Below are positions 22,346-32,464 of a DNA stretch of 64,000 nucleotides, in pieces. The notes beneath the pieces were generated by a model. That model was not told where the DNA came from, made no database searches, and worked only from the letters and a program-made list of their open reading frames with translations. Positions within the stretch are counted from its first letter, which is position 1; each line of letters opens with the position of its first letter. The translations under genes were made by a program, and so were the position numbers. This stretch comes from Metellina segmentata (Eukaryota > Arthropoda > Arachnida > Araneae > Tetragnathidae). The stretch spans positions 136,915,432 to 136,979,431 of the forward strand of contig OX375872.1 of assembly GCA_947359465.1 (NCBI GenBank), written 5' to 3'.

Positions 22346-24640
22346 ACACACATATTAGTAATTTGCTTAGATATTTGTAGTAAATGCACATAAAGAAGGT
22401 TCATTATTTAACTTTAAGTAACTTTACTTAAATATTAACCAAAAGTTTAACTTCTGCGCTGATGATTTTTTATAGTACATGATCTTTAGAGATGGTAGGT
22501 ATTTTAATCGTCACAATGCAGCTATACAACGGGTATTGGAAAGATCGAGTTTCTAACTCGCAAAGCTCGAGTTGCTAATTCGCTACTCTACCAACCAGGC
22601 TACGACGGCCCTGATACTTTTATAGGTAATAATAATAAAAAAGAACACAAAATGTTCAAAAAATTTGAAGTGTATACTTAGAAACTGAACTAAAAACTAA
22701 AGTGAATAATTAAAACGAATTTTTTCTCCATATGTTTTGGCAATTTTCTGATTTTATTTCTTAAATATTTCAAATGTAATTTCGCCAGGAACTTTGTTGA
22801 TTCAATATTTCGGAAAGATTAACCTTTGTTTTTTTTTCTTTTGAAATTATAAGATAAGCTCTTTTTACCATTGTACAACAGATAACATAACAAGATCGCA
22901 AATATAAAGAAATAGATGGGTATAAAAATATTCTTCCACATCACATTTTATTGTGTTGGATATTCTACTTTTCTGTTTGTTTTGGGATGCAAATGATAAA
23001 AAATAGTGTTTGCTTAAATCTTTTTTTGTAACTTAAATTTAAAATGTTAAAAATAATTTAGACAATCACCTATCCATACAAACGTTTACGTGTAATCAAA
23101 TTTTTACTAAAAAAAAGTAAGTGAATATTTTGATGAAATGGATTAAAATATTATGGCCTATATGTCATTTTGATGTGGCAGCCAAGTAAAGGCACTTGCA
23201 AAACAATTTAAACCTGTATGTATCAAGTACTTTTTTATATGTTTTTCGAAATGATTCAATATGGTAGACGCTTCATCAAATTGCACTTTTACTGAACTCG
23301 ATGTTTTGAGACATCCAACTAAATTATGAATGTAATGGAAAATCTGAAATAGTTGGTAGAAATTGAATCTCGACTTTTATGATGGAGTCTTAAAGATAAA
23401 AGAAACCCTTTTCCAGTAACTTAGTTTATTGGATTAAAACTAATAATACTCATTGCTCTCAAATGTAGCATCGCAAAGAAGTGCGAAATTTCAAGGCGTA
23501 TATTTTTTTTTATCCAAATTGCAAATTTATTCCTCAAGTAAAGCTGCAATATAAAAAGGAATTTGTTTATTGTTTACATATAAATTCGAACCTGGTTTTA
23601 AAATGAAATGAATTATTTGATAAAAACCTGTTTTTGTCAGCAAAGCAGTGCTCAGCAAAATGTAGTCAACTAGGCAAATGTTTCACAATTTGATGGATTG
23701 AAATTATTTGATGTTCATATGTTTCATTTCCATGTTTAAAGAAATTTATACGCATTCCTCTTTTGTGCATAAGTTATGTGATTTTGAGTGCACGATTTTG
23801 AAAAATTATTGCACTGTAAACTTATTAAGTGTGCAGTTAACTGGATGGCACTTAAATTATTTTGAAATTGTCAGGGAAAAGATTTTTTAATTATGTGAGC
23901 AAAAAGTGGCTAAAAATAAATAAATTGCTCTATTATAAATACAAATGCAAAATTGTATTACTTCTCATTAATTCATGTCATTAAATCTATTGTTTCATAC
24001 ACAAACAAACATGAAAAATATTTAAAAGTCATTTTGTGCAAATTACAATACATTTCAATACGTTTTTGTGATTTTTTTTTTCTTTCCAAAAGAGTTTATC
24101 ACTTAAGAATTAAGCTTTAATGATTATTATTACTAGTTCTAATTTACAGTTGAAACAATTTTTTTTATTAAAAAATCTTGTTTTTCTGGGACGATATATT
24201 TTTCCTTCGCATAACTTTACAAGCTTTCTTGATATTGACCAGGAACGCATTTCAACTTTAATTTCCATTCACTTGTTGATTTGAGGAAATACCCATCCAA
24301 CACACTTTGCGCCATAAAACCCAACCATCAATTTCTTCCCGCGCGCGCGCGGTCATCAACCCAGCCTCGATTTATATACAGAGAATCTTAAAAAGGCGGG
24401 AAACGAGAGGGAAAATGCGTCTTCAAACCACAAAAAAGGATTGCCTTTGTTGGCAGTTTATGGCAAAGGCAAAATGGATCAAAATACTACATAGTCACCT
24501 AAAACGCTGTTCTTACTACGTCAAACCTTCAGGCATGCGCAGTATTAAGAGCCAGACAGTGCAGAGTAAGGAGTTCTTACTCTGTTGAGACGTTCGTATA
24601 TTTTGATCAGAAATTATCGCCAAAATCAAAAGTTGTTCAG
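22346..24640. other. intergenic, no gene; one SINE-B head
   Basis: AT-rich sequence. A reverse-strand SINE-B head is at 22540-22618 (minus strand: gggccgtcgtagcctggttg ... tgcgagttagaaactcg, B box mutated TTCGA to TTAGA). At 24295-24325 a SINE-D-like tail ('gccataaaacccaacc') precedes a (CG)n patch. From 24530 to 24545 an NRF1-like gcatgcgcagt is seen upstream of the promoter-like block. Confidence 0.5.
22540..22618 (-). mobile_element. SINE-B head fragment (tRNA-like, not a tRNA gene)
   Basis: On the minus strand the sequence follows the SINE-B head from gggccgtcgtagcctggttg to the T-arm, with an unpaired acceptor end and a mutated B box. I call it a SINE fragment, not a tRNA. Confidence 0.6.
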
Positions 24641-24735
24641 GGAAACTTGATCCATCGAGCCAACCTCATCTCATTGGTTGAAAAAAGTTACGTCACTAAG
24701 CCTTCACTTTGAGTTTGAGAGTATATAAGTAAAAT
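24640..24735 (+). promoter_or_regulatory. promoter-like block: CCAAT, CRE, TATA
   Basis: Within about 60 bp: an inverted CCAAT (cattggttg, 24674-24682), a CRE-like ttacgtca (24688-24695), and a TATA box (gagtatataagtaaa, 24717-24731). Spacing fits a RNA polymerase II core promoter firing rightward near 24755. A diverged inverted copy lies at 30637-30728, so this is part of a dispersed sequence. The first reading frames downstream are the zinc-finger relic. Confidence 0.5.
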
Positions 24736-24971
24736 AAGTAACTACGGATGTAAACAAGACAAGCGGAGACACAGTTAACCGATAATACATGCTTTTATGG
24801 TTAAGTCAAACTGTTATTTATTAAATCAGTTTGAAAGTTTTCCCGAGTGTGGTACGCGCGCGCGATTGGCTTTACTAGCTCTTTATTTTTATTTAGATTT
24901 AGCTTTATCAGATTTAGTATTGTTTGTTTCGAGCACGATCGTATTGTTATTTGATTTTTCCAAACAACGTT

Positions 24972-25270
24972 ATGCTGGATTCCGATCACATCTGTTCGAT
25001 TTGCTGCAAGTCTTTCCAGACAAGTTCTGGAATGTTTCAGCATCAAGGGAAATTCACGGTGTATCATCTGCAGTCACGACTCACGAATGCTGGTAAAAAT
25101 AGCCTGGCGTACCCAATATGCAGTCTGAAACAAGCTTTAAAGAAGCAGCTGGAAATTCATTTGTTGGATGTACATGAAATACAATTTGACAAAGAAACAA
25201 AGCAATATAATTCTGAGTCTGAATTTGTTGCTTTCAAAAATGAAATGGAACAAACCACAAATTCTCGGTT
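24972..25270 (+). pseudogene. degenerate C2H2 zinc-finger ORF, perhaps transposon-derived
   Basis: The ATG at 24972 opens MLDSDHICSICCKSFQTSSG, a C2H2 finger start (C-x2-C-x12-H) whose second histidine spacing is abnormal. A second finger reads PICSLKQALKKQLEIHLLDVH, fitting C-x12-H-x4-H, but the first cysteine is Tyr (tac for tgc). FDKETKQYNSESEFVAFKNE follows, a pattern I associate with transposon-related zinc-finger proteins of arachnids (recalled, uncertain). After about 25270 the frame runs into a minisatellite. The two finger defects suggest a pseudogene. No confident function. Confidence 0.45.
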
Positions 25271-25590
25271 TACTCAAGAACTGCTTACATTTCAAAACCT
25301 GCCTGCATCACATGTTCGTGATCACAGTTCATCCCTGCTTTCCCTTCATCATTGCTTTTCAAGAACTGTTTACATTTCAAAATCTGCCTGCATCATATGT
25401 TCATGGTCAGGTTATCCATGCTTTTCAAGAACTGCTTAAATTTCAAAACCTGCCTGCATCTCACACGTTGTGTTGCTCTAGTACGACGTTAACTAAAATT
25501 ACCATTACCATTACCAGCCTGCATCTCATGTTCATGGTCACAGTTTACCCGTGCTTTCCAAGAACTGTTTATATTTCAAAACCTGCATAC
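25270..25590. repeat. minisatellite of about 70-80 bp unit, about four copies
   Basis: The unit contains 'tttcaaaacctgcctgcatc', 'catgttcatggtcacagttt' and 'tgctttccaagaactgctta'. Copies start at about 25287, 25374, 25440 and 25576. One copy is interrupted by a SINE-A tail with a TSD. The reading frames running through it are repeat translations, not protein domains. Confidence 0.8.
25464..25516 (+). mobile_element. 5'-truncated SINE-A insertion (53 bp) with 12-bp TSD
   Basis: Only the last part of SINE-A ('ttgtgttgctctagtacgac') and its tail of ATTACC repeats are present. Perfect TSD gcctgcatctca at 25452-25463 and 25517-25528. It is inserted in the minisatellite. Confidence 0.9.
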
Positions 25591-25789
25591 CATGAACTCT
25601 GCCTCTGTCGTTGAATTGGATATGGTGTTTTGGTCATGAATTGAGCCAGACAAATTAAACTAAGTGGACTGTATAAAACGAAACTAAAAGTTTATTGAAA
25701 ACTTAACAACAAATTCTGATGAAGTAATGAGCTGGCTGGCGGAACATACCAACTGGAGCCTGGGTAATCCAAATCACGACTTAATCTCC

Positions 25790-26170
25790 TCCTCTATTCC
25801 TCCTTCTGTCTCTTCATTTCACAGAGGGCGCTGCACTTGCGCGCCAGCATATGGCTTCCTGTAGCTTGCTTCGCCACATAATTGCACTTCCACCGTAGAA
25901 AGAAACTACACCTGCGAGACCTGCGTGTTTCTGTACAGCTGTTATCTGCATCACTAAACACCATCAGGCTTCTGTCATCTTCATTATTGTACACAATGCC
26001 CATTCCCAATGATATTGCAAAGGTATCTTAATGTCTGCACGGTTTCCCAATCAGTCTCTGTGGGGTTGTCCAACTTATAAAACACCAAACTCACTGCGTA
26101 GGCAATATCTAGTCGAGTCCCCATTACCAAATAAAGCAAACAGCCAACTTCTGATCGGTATGGAATTTCA
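25790..26170 (-). pseudogene. Ty1/Copia pol fragment (end of RT and RNase H)
   Basis: Minus strand: IPYRSEVGCLLYLVMGTRLD then IAYAVSLVFYKLDNPTETDW (25984-26170), continuing in another frame as GIVYNNEDDRSLMVFSDAD and TETRRS (25794-26009). This is the classic Copia sequence leading from the RT thumb to the RNase H FSDADYA motif. A frameshift lies near 26000, and the 5' part of the element is missing, cut by the mariner junction near 26170-26190. No LTR is recognised. Confidence 0.85.
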
Positions 26171-26184
26171 CTTCTTGGCCAAGT

Positions 26185-27403
26185 CAGTGAGAAAATGGAG
26201 TGCCCGTTTTCGTGCAGGCCGTGAGAGTTTGGTTGATGACACGAGACCAGGCCAAGCAAACACAGTCACCACGGCCGATCTCATCGACAAGGTGGACGAC
26301 CTAGTGAGAAGTGATCGGCGTGTCACATTGCGAATGTCGGCGGTGAAGGTGTATGTCAGCGTTGGAACAGTGTGGACAATTGCGCAGTGGGCAGGCCCTG
26401 ATTTACCATTAGGCCCGTGAGGCACGGGCCTAGGGCCCCCATAATTTAAAGGGCCCCAAAGTTTCAAAAGTATCTAAAAATTTTAAACAAAAATAACTTT
26501 TCATATTTTCTGGAATGTTTTTTCAACAATTTTTGAAACGGTCAACAGTCAAATACGTAAGTACCAATTATTGTTTTAAAATTAGTTTTTGTGATGAACG
26601 GATAACATGGGGGGCCCCCTTCCTGCGTGTTGTGACTACTATACCAAATTTTCTAAATCGGGCCCTGGCAGTGGGTTCCGAAGCAGATCACCGATCAGCA
26701 AAAGGAACTGCGTATGTGGCTAGCACTTCAACATCTGTTTCGGTATCATGAAGACCCCGCTTTCCTGGAGAGGATCGTCACAGGTGATGAGATCTGGTGC
26801 AATCACTACGAGCCAGTTACAAAGCGGGACAGCATGCGTCATCACCTCCCCTAAAAAGTTCAAAGCCGTGGCGTCAGCAGGGAAGGTGTTTCTCATCGTC
26901 TTTTTCGACGTCCAAGGTCCTTTACTTGTTGAATTCCTCGAGCACAGAAGAACCATTAACTCCGATGTGTACTGTGAGACACTCCAAAGCTTACGCAGGT
27001 CCATCAAGAACAAAAGACCGGGTCTGCTCACGGAGGGTGTGGTTCTGCTCAATGATAACGTGAGTCCACACGTCTCCAGGGTCATACACGCGAAACTGGC
27101 CAAGTTCAAGTGAGAGTAGCTTGACCATCCGCCCTACAGCCCGGACATGTCGCCCTGCGATTTCTATGTTTTTGGTCCCCTGAAAAAACATCTGAAAGTG
27201 AAGCGCTTCAACTCGGACGACGAACTTAAGGACGCTGTGAAGGACTGGGTCTCGTCGCGGCCACAGGAATTCTGGAAACAAGGAATCCTTCGGTTCGTTA
27301 ATCAATGGGATCGTTGTGCTCAGGCCTATGGTGTATACTTTGAATAAAGTCTTTATTTATACCCACAGTGTCGTTTCGTACCTTTTCATTTGAATAACCC
27401 TTG
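26185..27403 (+). mobile_element. mariner transposon, 5' truncated, split by a hAT MITE
   Basis: Cut-and-paste transposase of the mariner family (DD34D). Segments seen: KWSARFRAGRESLVDDTRPG and SDRRVTLRMS (N-terminal helix-turn-helix), RIVTGDEIWCNHYEP (first catalytic Asp), GVVLLNDNVSPHVSR (second), YSPDMSPCDFYVF (third). Two in-frame nonsense codons lie at about 27111 (TGA) and 27117 (TAG), and an upstream frame change is present. The right terminal repeat is cgtttcgtaccttttcattt to cccttg at 27403, followed by TA. The left terminal repeat is missing. Confidence 0.88.
26392..26667. mobile_element. hAT-type MITE (276 bp) inserted in mariner
   Basis: Non-autonomous. TIRs CAGGCCCTGATTTA and TAAATCGGGCCCTG are inverted repeats with few mismatches. 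A perfect 8-bp TSD GCAGTGGG lies at 26384-26391 and 26668-26675. There is no coding capacity. Mariner coding similarity stops at the left edge and resumes at the right edge. Confidence 0.92.
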
Positions 27404-27954
27404 TATAACTTGTTGCAATATTAACGAAATAAAGTGATAGCTAATTGAATTTAGTATTTAATAATTAGAAAGTAGGATGACAAGAACAGTACGTCTTACT
27501 GTTCACATAAATTTTACTGGAATACAAAAGAAAACGTGATGCCAGATACACAATAACACTAAATTGCTCATAATATTAATTTGTATTCAGTTCAAAAGAG
27601 GGATCCATAAATCCTTTGCACCATGAAAGATATGTTTCATGAAATAGGGATAATAAAAATTGTACTAAAAAATTGCTTTTGTGTTTTATTTCCTACACAT
27701 ATTGTGTTATTTTAAAATGATAATGTTAAATGATGTACAAAATTTATGTTTTGTAGCAAAAAATAGTGCCAATGTAAGTGAAAAGGCGCTTCAAAAGATA
27801 CAATATCACATGAGAAAATATATTTTGTGGCTCTAACTTCTAACCTTCTATTAGAAATAGTAGTTTAAACTACCACTGTAATCGGGTGTAGAGGAGCATT
27901 CCGGCACTGTTTATTTTTTTAATGACTATTATACTATTGTAAACATAAAAAGCT
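27404..27954. other. intergenic, no feature recognised
   Basis: AT-rich sequence right of the mariner. No gene or nameable repeat is seen. Confidence 0.5.
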
Positions 27955-28620
27955 ACAGCTAATAAACCATCGTTTCATTGATATCAGTTATCAATTACAC
28001 AAATAAAACAATGATGAATTATGCTATGAACAATTAAGTAATAATAAATTAGTTATTTGTGAAAAAAAGAATTATTATATTTGAAAAAAAGTTCTCAATT
28101 AAATGGGGGATTTTATCCCCCCCCTCCCCAACCCATTGGTTACGTCTGTTGTCATACAACTAATGTACCACTGTTCCATTGATGTCATTTACTATTTACA
28201 CAAGTAAAACTAATGAATTTTACTATTAATAATTTGAGTAATTTTTAATAAAGAATTGATTAAAAAAACATATTTGCAAACTTTTTCTCAGCTGATGAGG
28301 TGTTGAACCCCCAAGCCTCTTGGTTATGCCTATGTCGAGAAGTGGTGAGGTTCGACCATGAGAAAGCTTCACGCTTACTACTGAAGTTTTATAACGACCC
28401 TGTCAAGAGTCATTTTGCATAACACCCCCAAAGGGATGTGTAGTTGTCTGCAAGCACATAACTTTACAAGATGTTTAAAAAGCTAATGTATACCATTGTT
28501 TCATTGATATCATTAATTACATAAGTAACACAGTGATTAATTGTATTATGAAAATTTAAGTACAGATATTATAATAAAGGAGCGATTTGTGAAAAAATTC
28601 TCAACTGATTCTATTGTGAT
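27955..28620. repeat. three diverged copies of a 130-150-bp repeat
   Basis: 'catcgtttcattgatatcag' (27968), 'ccactgttccattgatgtca' (28168) and 'ccattgtttcattgatatca' (28492) each open a block continuing 'attacacaagtaaaacaatg' and 'aatttaagtaat'-like sequence, then '(g)aaaaaattctcaactga'. Spacing is about 200 and 325 bp. Inter-copy sequence differs, and a C-rich patch lies at 28118. Confidence 0.55.
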
Positions 28621-28660
28621 GACAATTTTTTTTTTTTTTAATATTTTAGTTGAACTTGTG

Positions 28661-28806
28661 GCCGACCAACCGGTATAGTGGTTAAGGTGTTAGCCTCTAG
28701 ATCGGAAGGTCCCCGGTTCGAATCCGGGTTCGGGCATGGATGTTTATAAGCGTATACCAGCTCAGGTGTTGCTTCGTCATCTGAACACGGTTCAAAATTA
28801 CGAAGT
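28661..28806 (+). mobile_element. SINE-A with internal deletion and truncated 3' end
   Basis: The head is intact (gccgaccaaccggtatagtg, B box ggttcgaatcc). The body jumps from 'tataagcgtat' straight to 'accagctcaggtgttgcttc', losing about 75 bp including the core, and ends near 28806 without the ATTACC tail. Confidence 0.8.
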
Positions 28807-30294
28807 AATTGTTAGGGGCAATGATGGTCCTCCCACTGGGTTGCTCCTTCACAAGTGGCCATCACTTCCGGCCTTGTAGTGGCCAATGACTTCGGTCAAA
28901 TGTGCCCGCCATTAGAAAAAAAAAAAAAGTTGACCTTGTTATCTCAAACTCGCGCGTCCCTCTGACTTCAAGATGAGCTTACTGTAATTTAATTTTAGTT
29001 TACCCTCTATAGCTTCAGAAATGTCTTTTTACAGTTTCGTTGGTACTGGCTAGCAAAACATTATTTTTTTCTCTACCATGATGTCATATCTGTCATTTCC
29101 CATGTCATGCAATAATCATTTCAAATGTTAAGCTTTTCGTTTCAATTCTTAAAATCCGCCTTAATATAAGATAAACAATTTCTTTCTGTATATCTAAATA
29201 TTGAGCTTTATTTTACATACTAACATCAACATAAGCATAAAAGCCATAGCTTACATTATAAAAACATTAAACTTCAAGAAACTTATGTTTTATTACAATT
29301 ACTGGAATTCTGTTTCTTGTCTGATTGCTGGTTCAGATATTTATTAGTTAAAAACATATCAATATTAAAACTTAAATGGTAGAAGATAACATCACAAAGC
29401 ATGTTGGTATTTATAAAAATGCTTTGATTTGAACACACAGGTGCTATTTTCCACAGTGGATCCGACAGCTTAAAATGATGAGGCTCGAAACAAGCAATGG
29501 CTCCTACATTCTCGTTTGGGAAATGTTTGATTGAAAGAAACAAATGTTAAGCTTCTTCTAACTTGCAACGTTGACATTTAAAAAATACCAATTCTGAGGG
29601 CTGGATTTGTTATGGTTAATAATATAAAATATTCTCATAAAAAAAAACTAATTTCCCCTCATCTTAGTCCTCTACCCTGGGGTTATGCTCCTTCATTCAG
29701 CTGCCTTTTTTTTGTGCATATTTTGATATAAATAATGTTTTTTAACTTTTTATATTATGCAATAAAATAATCGTAAAGATGAATGTTTTTAATAATATTT
29801 AATATAACTGATCAGTATAAAACATTAGTTTTTTTAACCATGAATTAAAATAAAATAACCTTAAAGAAAAAATTCTAATCGAAAATGGAACTAAATATTA
29901 ATCGAAGAACTCATCTTTTACAATTAAATCAGTTTATCTGCAAAATTATGTTGATTTAATTGAAGCTGCAATTTATATATATAAAACTCTATTTCAACAG
30001 CCTACTATAATAATTTCATGAATCAAATTGTTTACATAAAATTGTATCTATTTAAAATCAGATACTTATTTTAAAACCAATTTTCTGGAAGTTTTAATTC
30101 AAACAATGAATTAATTAGACGAGTTTCTTGTATTTTTGACAACATGTACCAGTAAATCCTTTCCAATGAAAGTATAAAACCAAACCAAGGTTGGAAAATA
30201 TCGAGATATTTATATAAGTATGAAAATATCGGATATTTTCTAAAGAGGTTTGCTGGAACTTTATATCTTTCAACAAAAATCTTTCTTTTTCTTT
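28807..30294. other. intergenic, no gene recognised
   Basis: AT-rich. 'ggtcctcccactgggttgct' to 'aatgtgcccgcc' at 28828-28910 is GC-richer but unrecognised. No convincing coding frame is found (29283-29543 and 30071-30304 show no domain). Confidence 0.45.
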
Positions 30295-30552
30295 GCCAAA
30301 TCAATACCTCTGGGGTACCTGATCAGGGGGTTATCGGCCTCTGATTGGGATCTAAATTACGATATGTGTGAGTGAATGGATGTATGAAAGGGGGCCTTCC
30401 TGTAAAACGGATGTGCCATGTATGTCGAGCTAAGTCGGACTTCCTCCCAATGGGGCTCAATAACATGGAAGGCGCACCCCCCTCGCCTCTTGCCGTCTTA
30501 GACGGGCCTGGCACTCCTCCGGTCTGCCAGTGTAGGCATACGAAACAACAGT
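30295..30552 (+). mobile_element. 5'-truncated SINE-C
   Basis: Matches the 3' half of the SINE-C at 19832-20279 in opposite orientation, from 'ccaaatcaatacctctgg' to 'gtgtaggcatacgaaacaac', with the same (AAC)-type tail. The tRNA head and core are missing. Confidence 0.85.
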
Positions 30553-30636
30553 GTGTGTGGAAGTGAATGCATTTTAGAAACTGTTGATGTAGTTAAACGC
30601 AGCGTAAAAGAGGAAAACGAACGTGTTTATATCTTT

Positions 30637-30728
30637 ACTTACACACTCTCAAACCCAGAGTAGAGGATAAATGACGTCACTTTCTTCAACCAATGAGAAG
30701 AGGTTGGCTCGATGGATCGAGCTGCCTT
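30637..30728 (-). promoter_or_regulatory. inverted copy of the CCAAT/CRE promoter-like block
   Basis: On the minus strand: 'gatccatcgagccaacctct', cattggttg, then a perfect CRE tgacgtca (30673-30680 palindromic), and 'gggtttgagagtgtgtaagt' where 24717-24731 has the TATA box. The TATA is altered here. The order is identical to 24640-24735. Confidence 0.5.
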
Positions 30729-30737
30729 GAAACGGCT

Positions 30738-31047
30738 ATGTTAAGGTGTTAGCCTCAGTTAGGAAGGTTCCTGGTTCGAATCCGCGTCATTGCATGGATA
30801 TTTGTAAGCGTTTGGTGTAGAGGCGGCTGGTGCACTTTAAATCTGTCGTGGTCGAAAGTCCCCACGTTGGGTTGGTGTGAAAGTTTGGAGAGTGGGGTGC
30901 CCGCTCAGGTGTTACCTCGTCATCTGACCCTGGTTCAAAATTACGTGGTGTCCTCGGATCTTTCCCTTAGGGGATTGATCACATACCATCGTCAATAGCC
31001 AGTTGTATTGCTCTAGTATACGTTAATTAAAATTACCTTTAATTACA
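30738..31047 (+). mobile_element. SINE-A, 5' end shortened
   Basis: Starts within the head ('gttaaggtgttagcctc'). It retains the B box ggttcgaatcc, the core and the body to 'tgctctagtatacgttaatt' and an ATTACC-type tail, with several substitutions. It is inserted directly next to the promoter-like block. Confidence 0.8.
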
Positions 31048-31402
31048 ATACGAAATTTTAAACCTAGGTCAGATGACAAGGTCAACACCTGTGCTTTTAC
31101 CCAACTCTTCAAACTTCCACGCTAGGTCAATGTAAAGATATTTTAAGTCCCACCAGCCCCCCAAATATGAATTTATATCTGTCTATTAATTTAACTCTAT
31201 TTATTAATTAAATTTATTTCTAGCCTGTTACAAATGTATGCCTGTAATGTATCATCAGGAGGTACGTAGGTAAGTATTTGAATTAAAGTTGCATAGGAGA
31301 AAAATGATGGAATTAAGTGACAGCCCGTGATCTGTCCCGAAAGGAAGGTTCCGAGGACAGCAACAGGTAATTTTGCCATTAGCGTGGTCATTAGTGAATC
31401 TA
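31048..31402. repeat. diverged SINE-like fragments
   Basis: 31055-31170 (minus) follows the SINE body ('aggtcagatgacaaggtcaa', 'ctcttcaaacttccacgcta'), heavily diverged. 31320-31375 also shows a fragment ('gtgatctgtcccgaaaggaa', 'ccgaggacagcaac'). No gene is found. Confidence 0.5.
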
Positions 31403-31671
31403 CACTGGTGAAATAAATTAAGAGAATTTGCATATTTTATCGAATTTCATGAAAAGAAATGAACTGAATGTAAAACCACTGCTTCTAGACAAAAATGCAA
31501 ATCTTGTGCGTCAAATACGTAAGCGTACACGTGTGTGTAGACGGAGCCAGTAGAGAAACAGGCTTTATAAGCGCGCGTAAGTTAAGACGCATTTTGTTCG
31601 CTAGCACACCTCGGCGAATTTCTTGGTGTTATTTTGCAGCAATCGGTTAATTTCAAATTGTAACAGTAAAA

Positions 31672-32220
31672 ATGAGTAACCACCAACGTTTAGAAGATGG
31701 AATGAGGTGGAGATTTGTGGGGAGGCTAGAAGCAGGCCAATCTCAAGCCCAAATTTGTAGAGAGTTCAATTTAACGCCCAGCGTCGACAGATTTAAGGTG
31801 CACCAGCCGCCTCTACACCATACGCTTACAAACATCCATTCCCGGACCAGGAACCTTCCGATCTAGAGGCTAACACCTTAACCACTATACTGGCCACTAT
31901 TAACCACTATACTGGCTGCACACCTCTCCATGTCTTTGAAAGAGGCAGTGTGACTGGTGTGAGGTATAGGGACGAGGTCTTGGAACACTATGTTCGCCTT
32001 TTCAGGGGTGCAGTTGGCTCTGAGTTCATTTTAATGGACGATAACGCGAGGCCACATAGAGCTCTTCTGGTCGACGAATTTCTAGAGAGTGAGGATATTC
32101 GCCGGATGGATTGGCCAGCCAAATTTCCAGACCTTAACCCTATAGAGCATGTCTGGGATGCTCTGGGGAGGGCAATTGCAATTCGCAACCCCCCCCCTCC
32201 CCTCCGAGAACCATCCAGGG
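31672..32220 (+). pseudogene. Tc1-type transposase, N-terminal and catalytic parts
   Basis: 31672 starts MSNHQRLEDGMRWRFVGRLE then QICREFNL, the DNA-binding start of Tc1-type transposases. After a SINE fragment the frame resumes FERGSVTGVRYRDEVLEHYV, then FILMDDNARPHRALLVDEFL (second catalytic Asp) and DLNPIEHVWDALGRA (catalytic Glu; DD34E). About 190 residues, including the first Asp, are missing. A C-run near 32190 shifts the frame. The BEL insertion follows at 32221. Confidence 0.88.
31785..31915 (-). mobile_element. SINE-A 5' part at the deletion in Tc1 transposase
   Basis: Minus-strand SINE-A covering head to core, with the right-hand head region duplicated ('accactatactggc' twice, 31881-31914). 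The 3' half is absent. It sits exactly where the transposase middle is missing, so insertion and deletion may be one event. Confidence 0.75.
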
Positions 32221-32464
32221 TGTTTGGAACTGTAGAGTTCTGTTAGAGTGACGGACCAACTTGTTTCTAATGTTTTATTTCAAACACGTATGAACAAGTA
32301 CTCTATACATATTTACAATAGATATGTTAAAATGGGGAATAAGTCCCGCTAGAGAGCCAAGTCTCATACATGTTGTTCCGATGGAAGCTACAAAAGTTCT
32401 GCTGCGTCGCACTTCTCGGCAGGGTCACATGACCACCTGCTACCAATCAGCGCGTGCTCGGACA
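32221..32464 (-). repeat. BEL 3' LTR
   Basis: Begins TGTTTGGAACTG and ends CTCGGACA on the plus strand. 241 of 244 positions are identical to 48006-48249. Confidence 0.93.

Noticed and set aside
25168..25614. 148-codon plus ORF
   Set aside because: Mostly translation of the 70-80-bp minisatellite and SINE tail.
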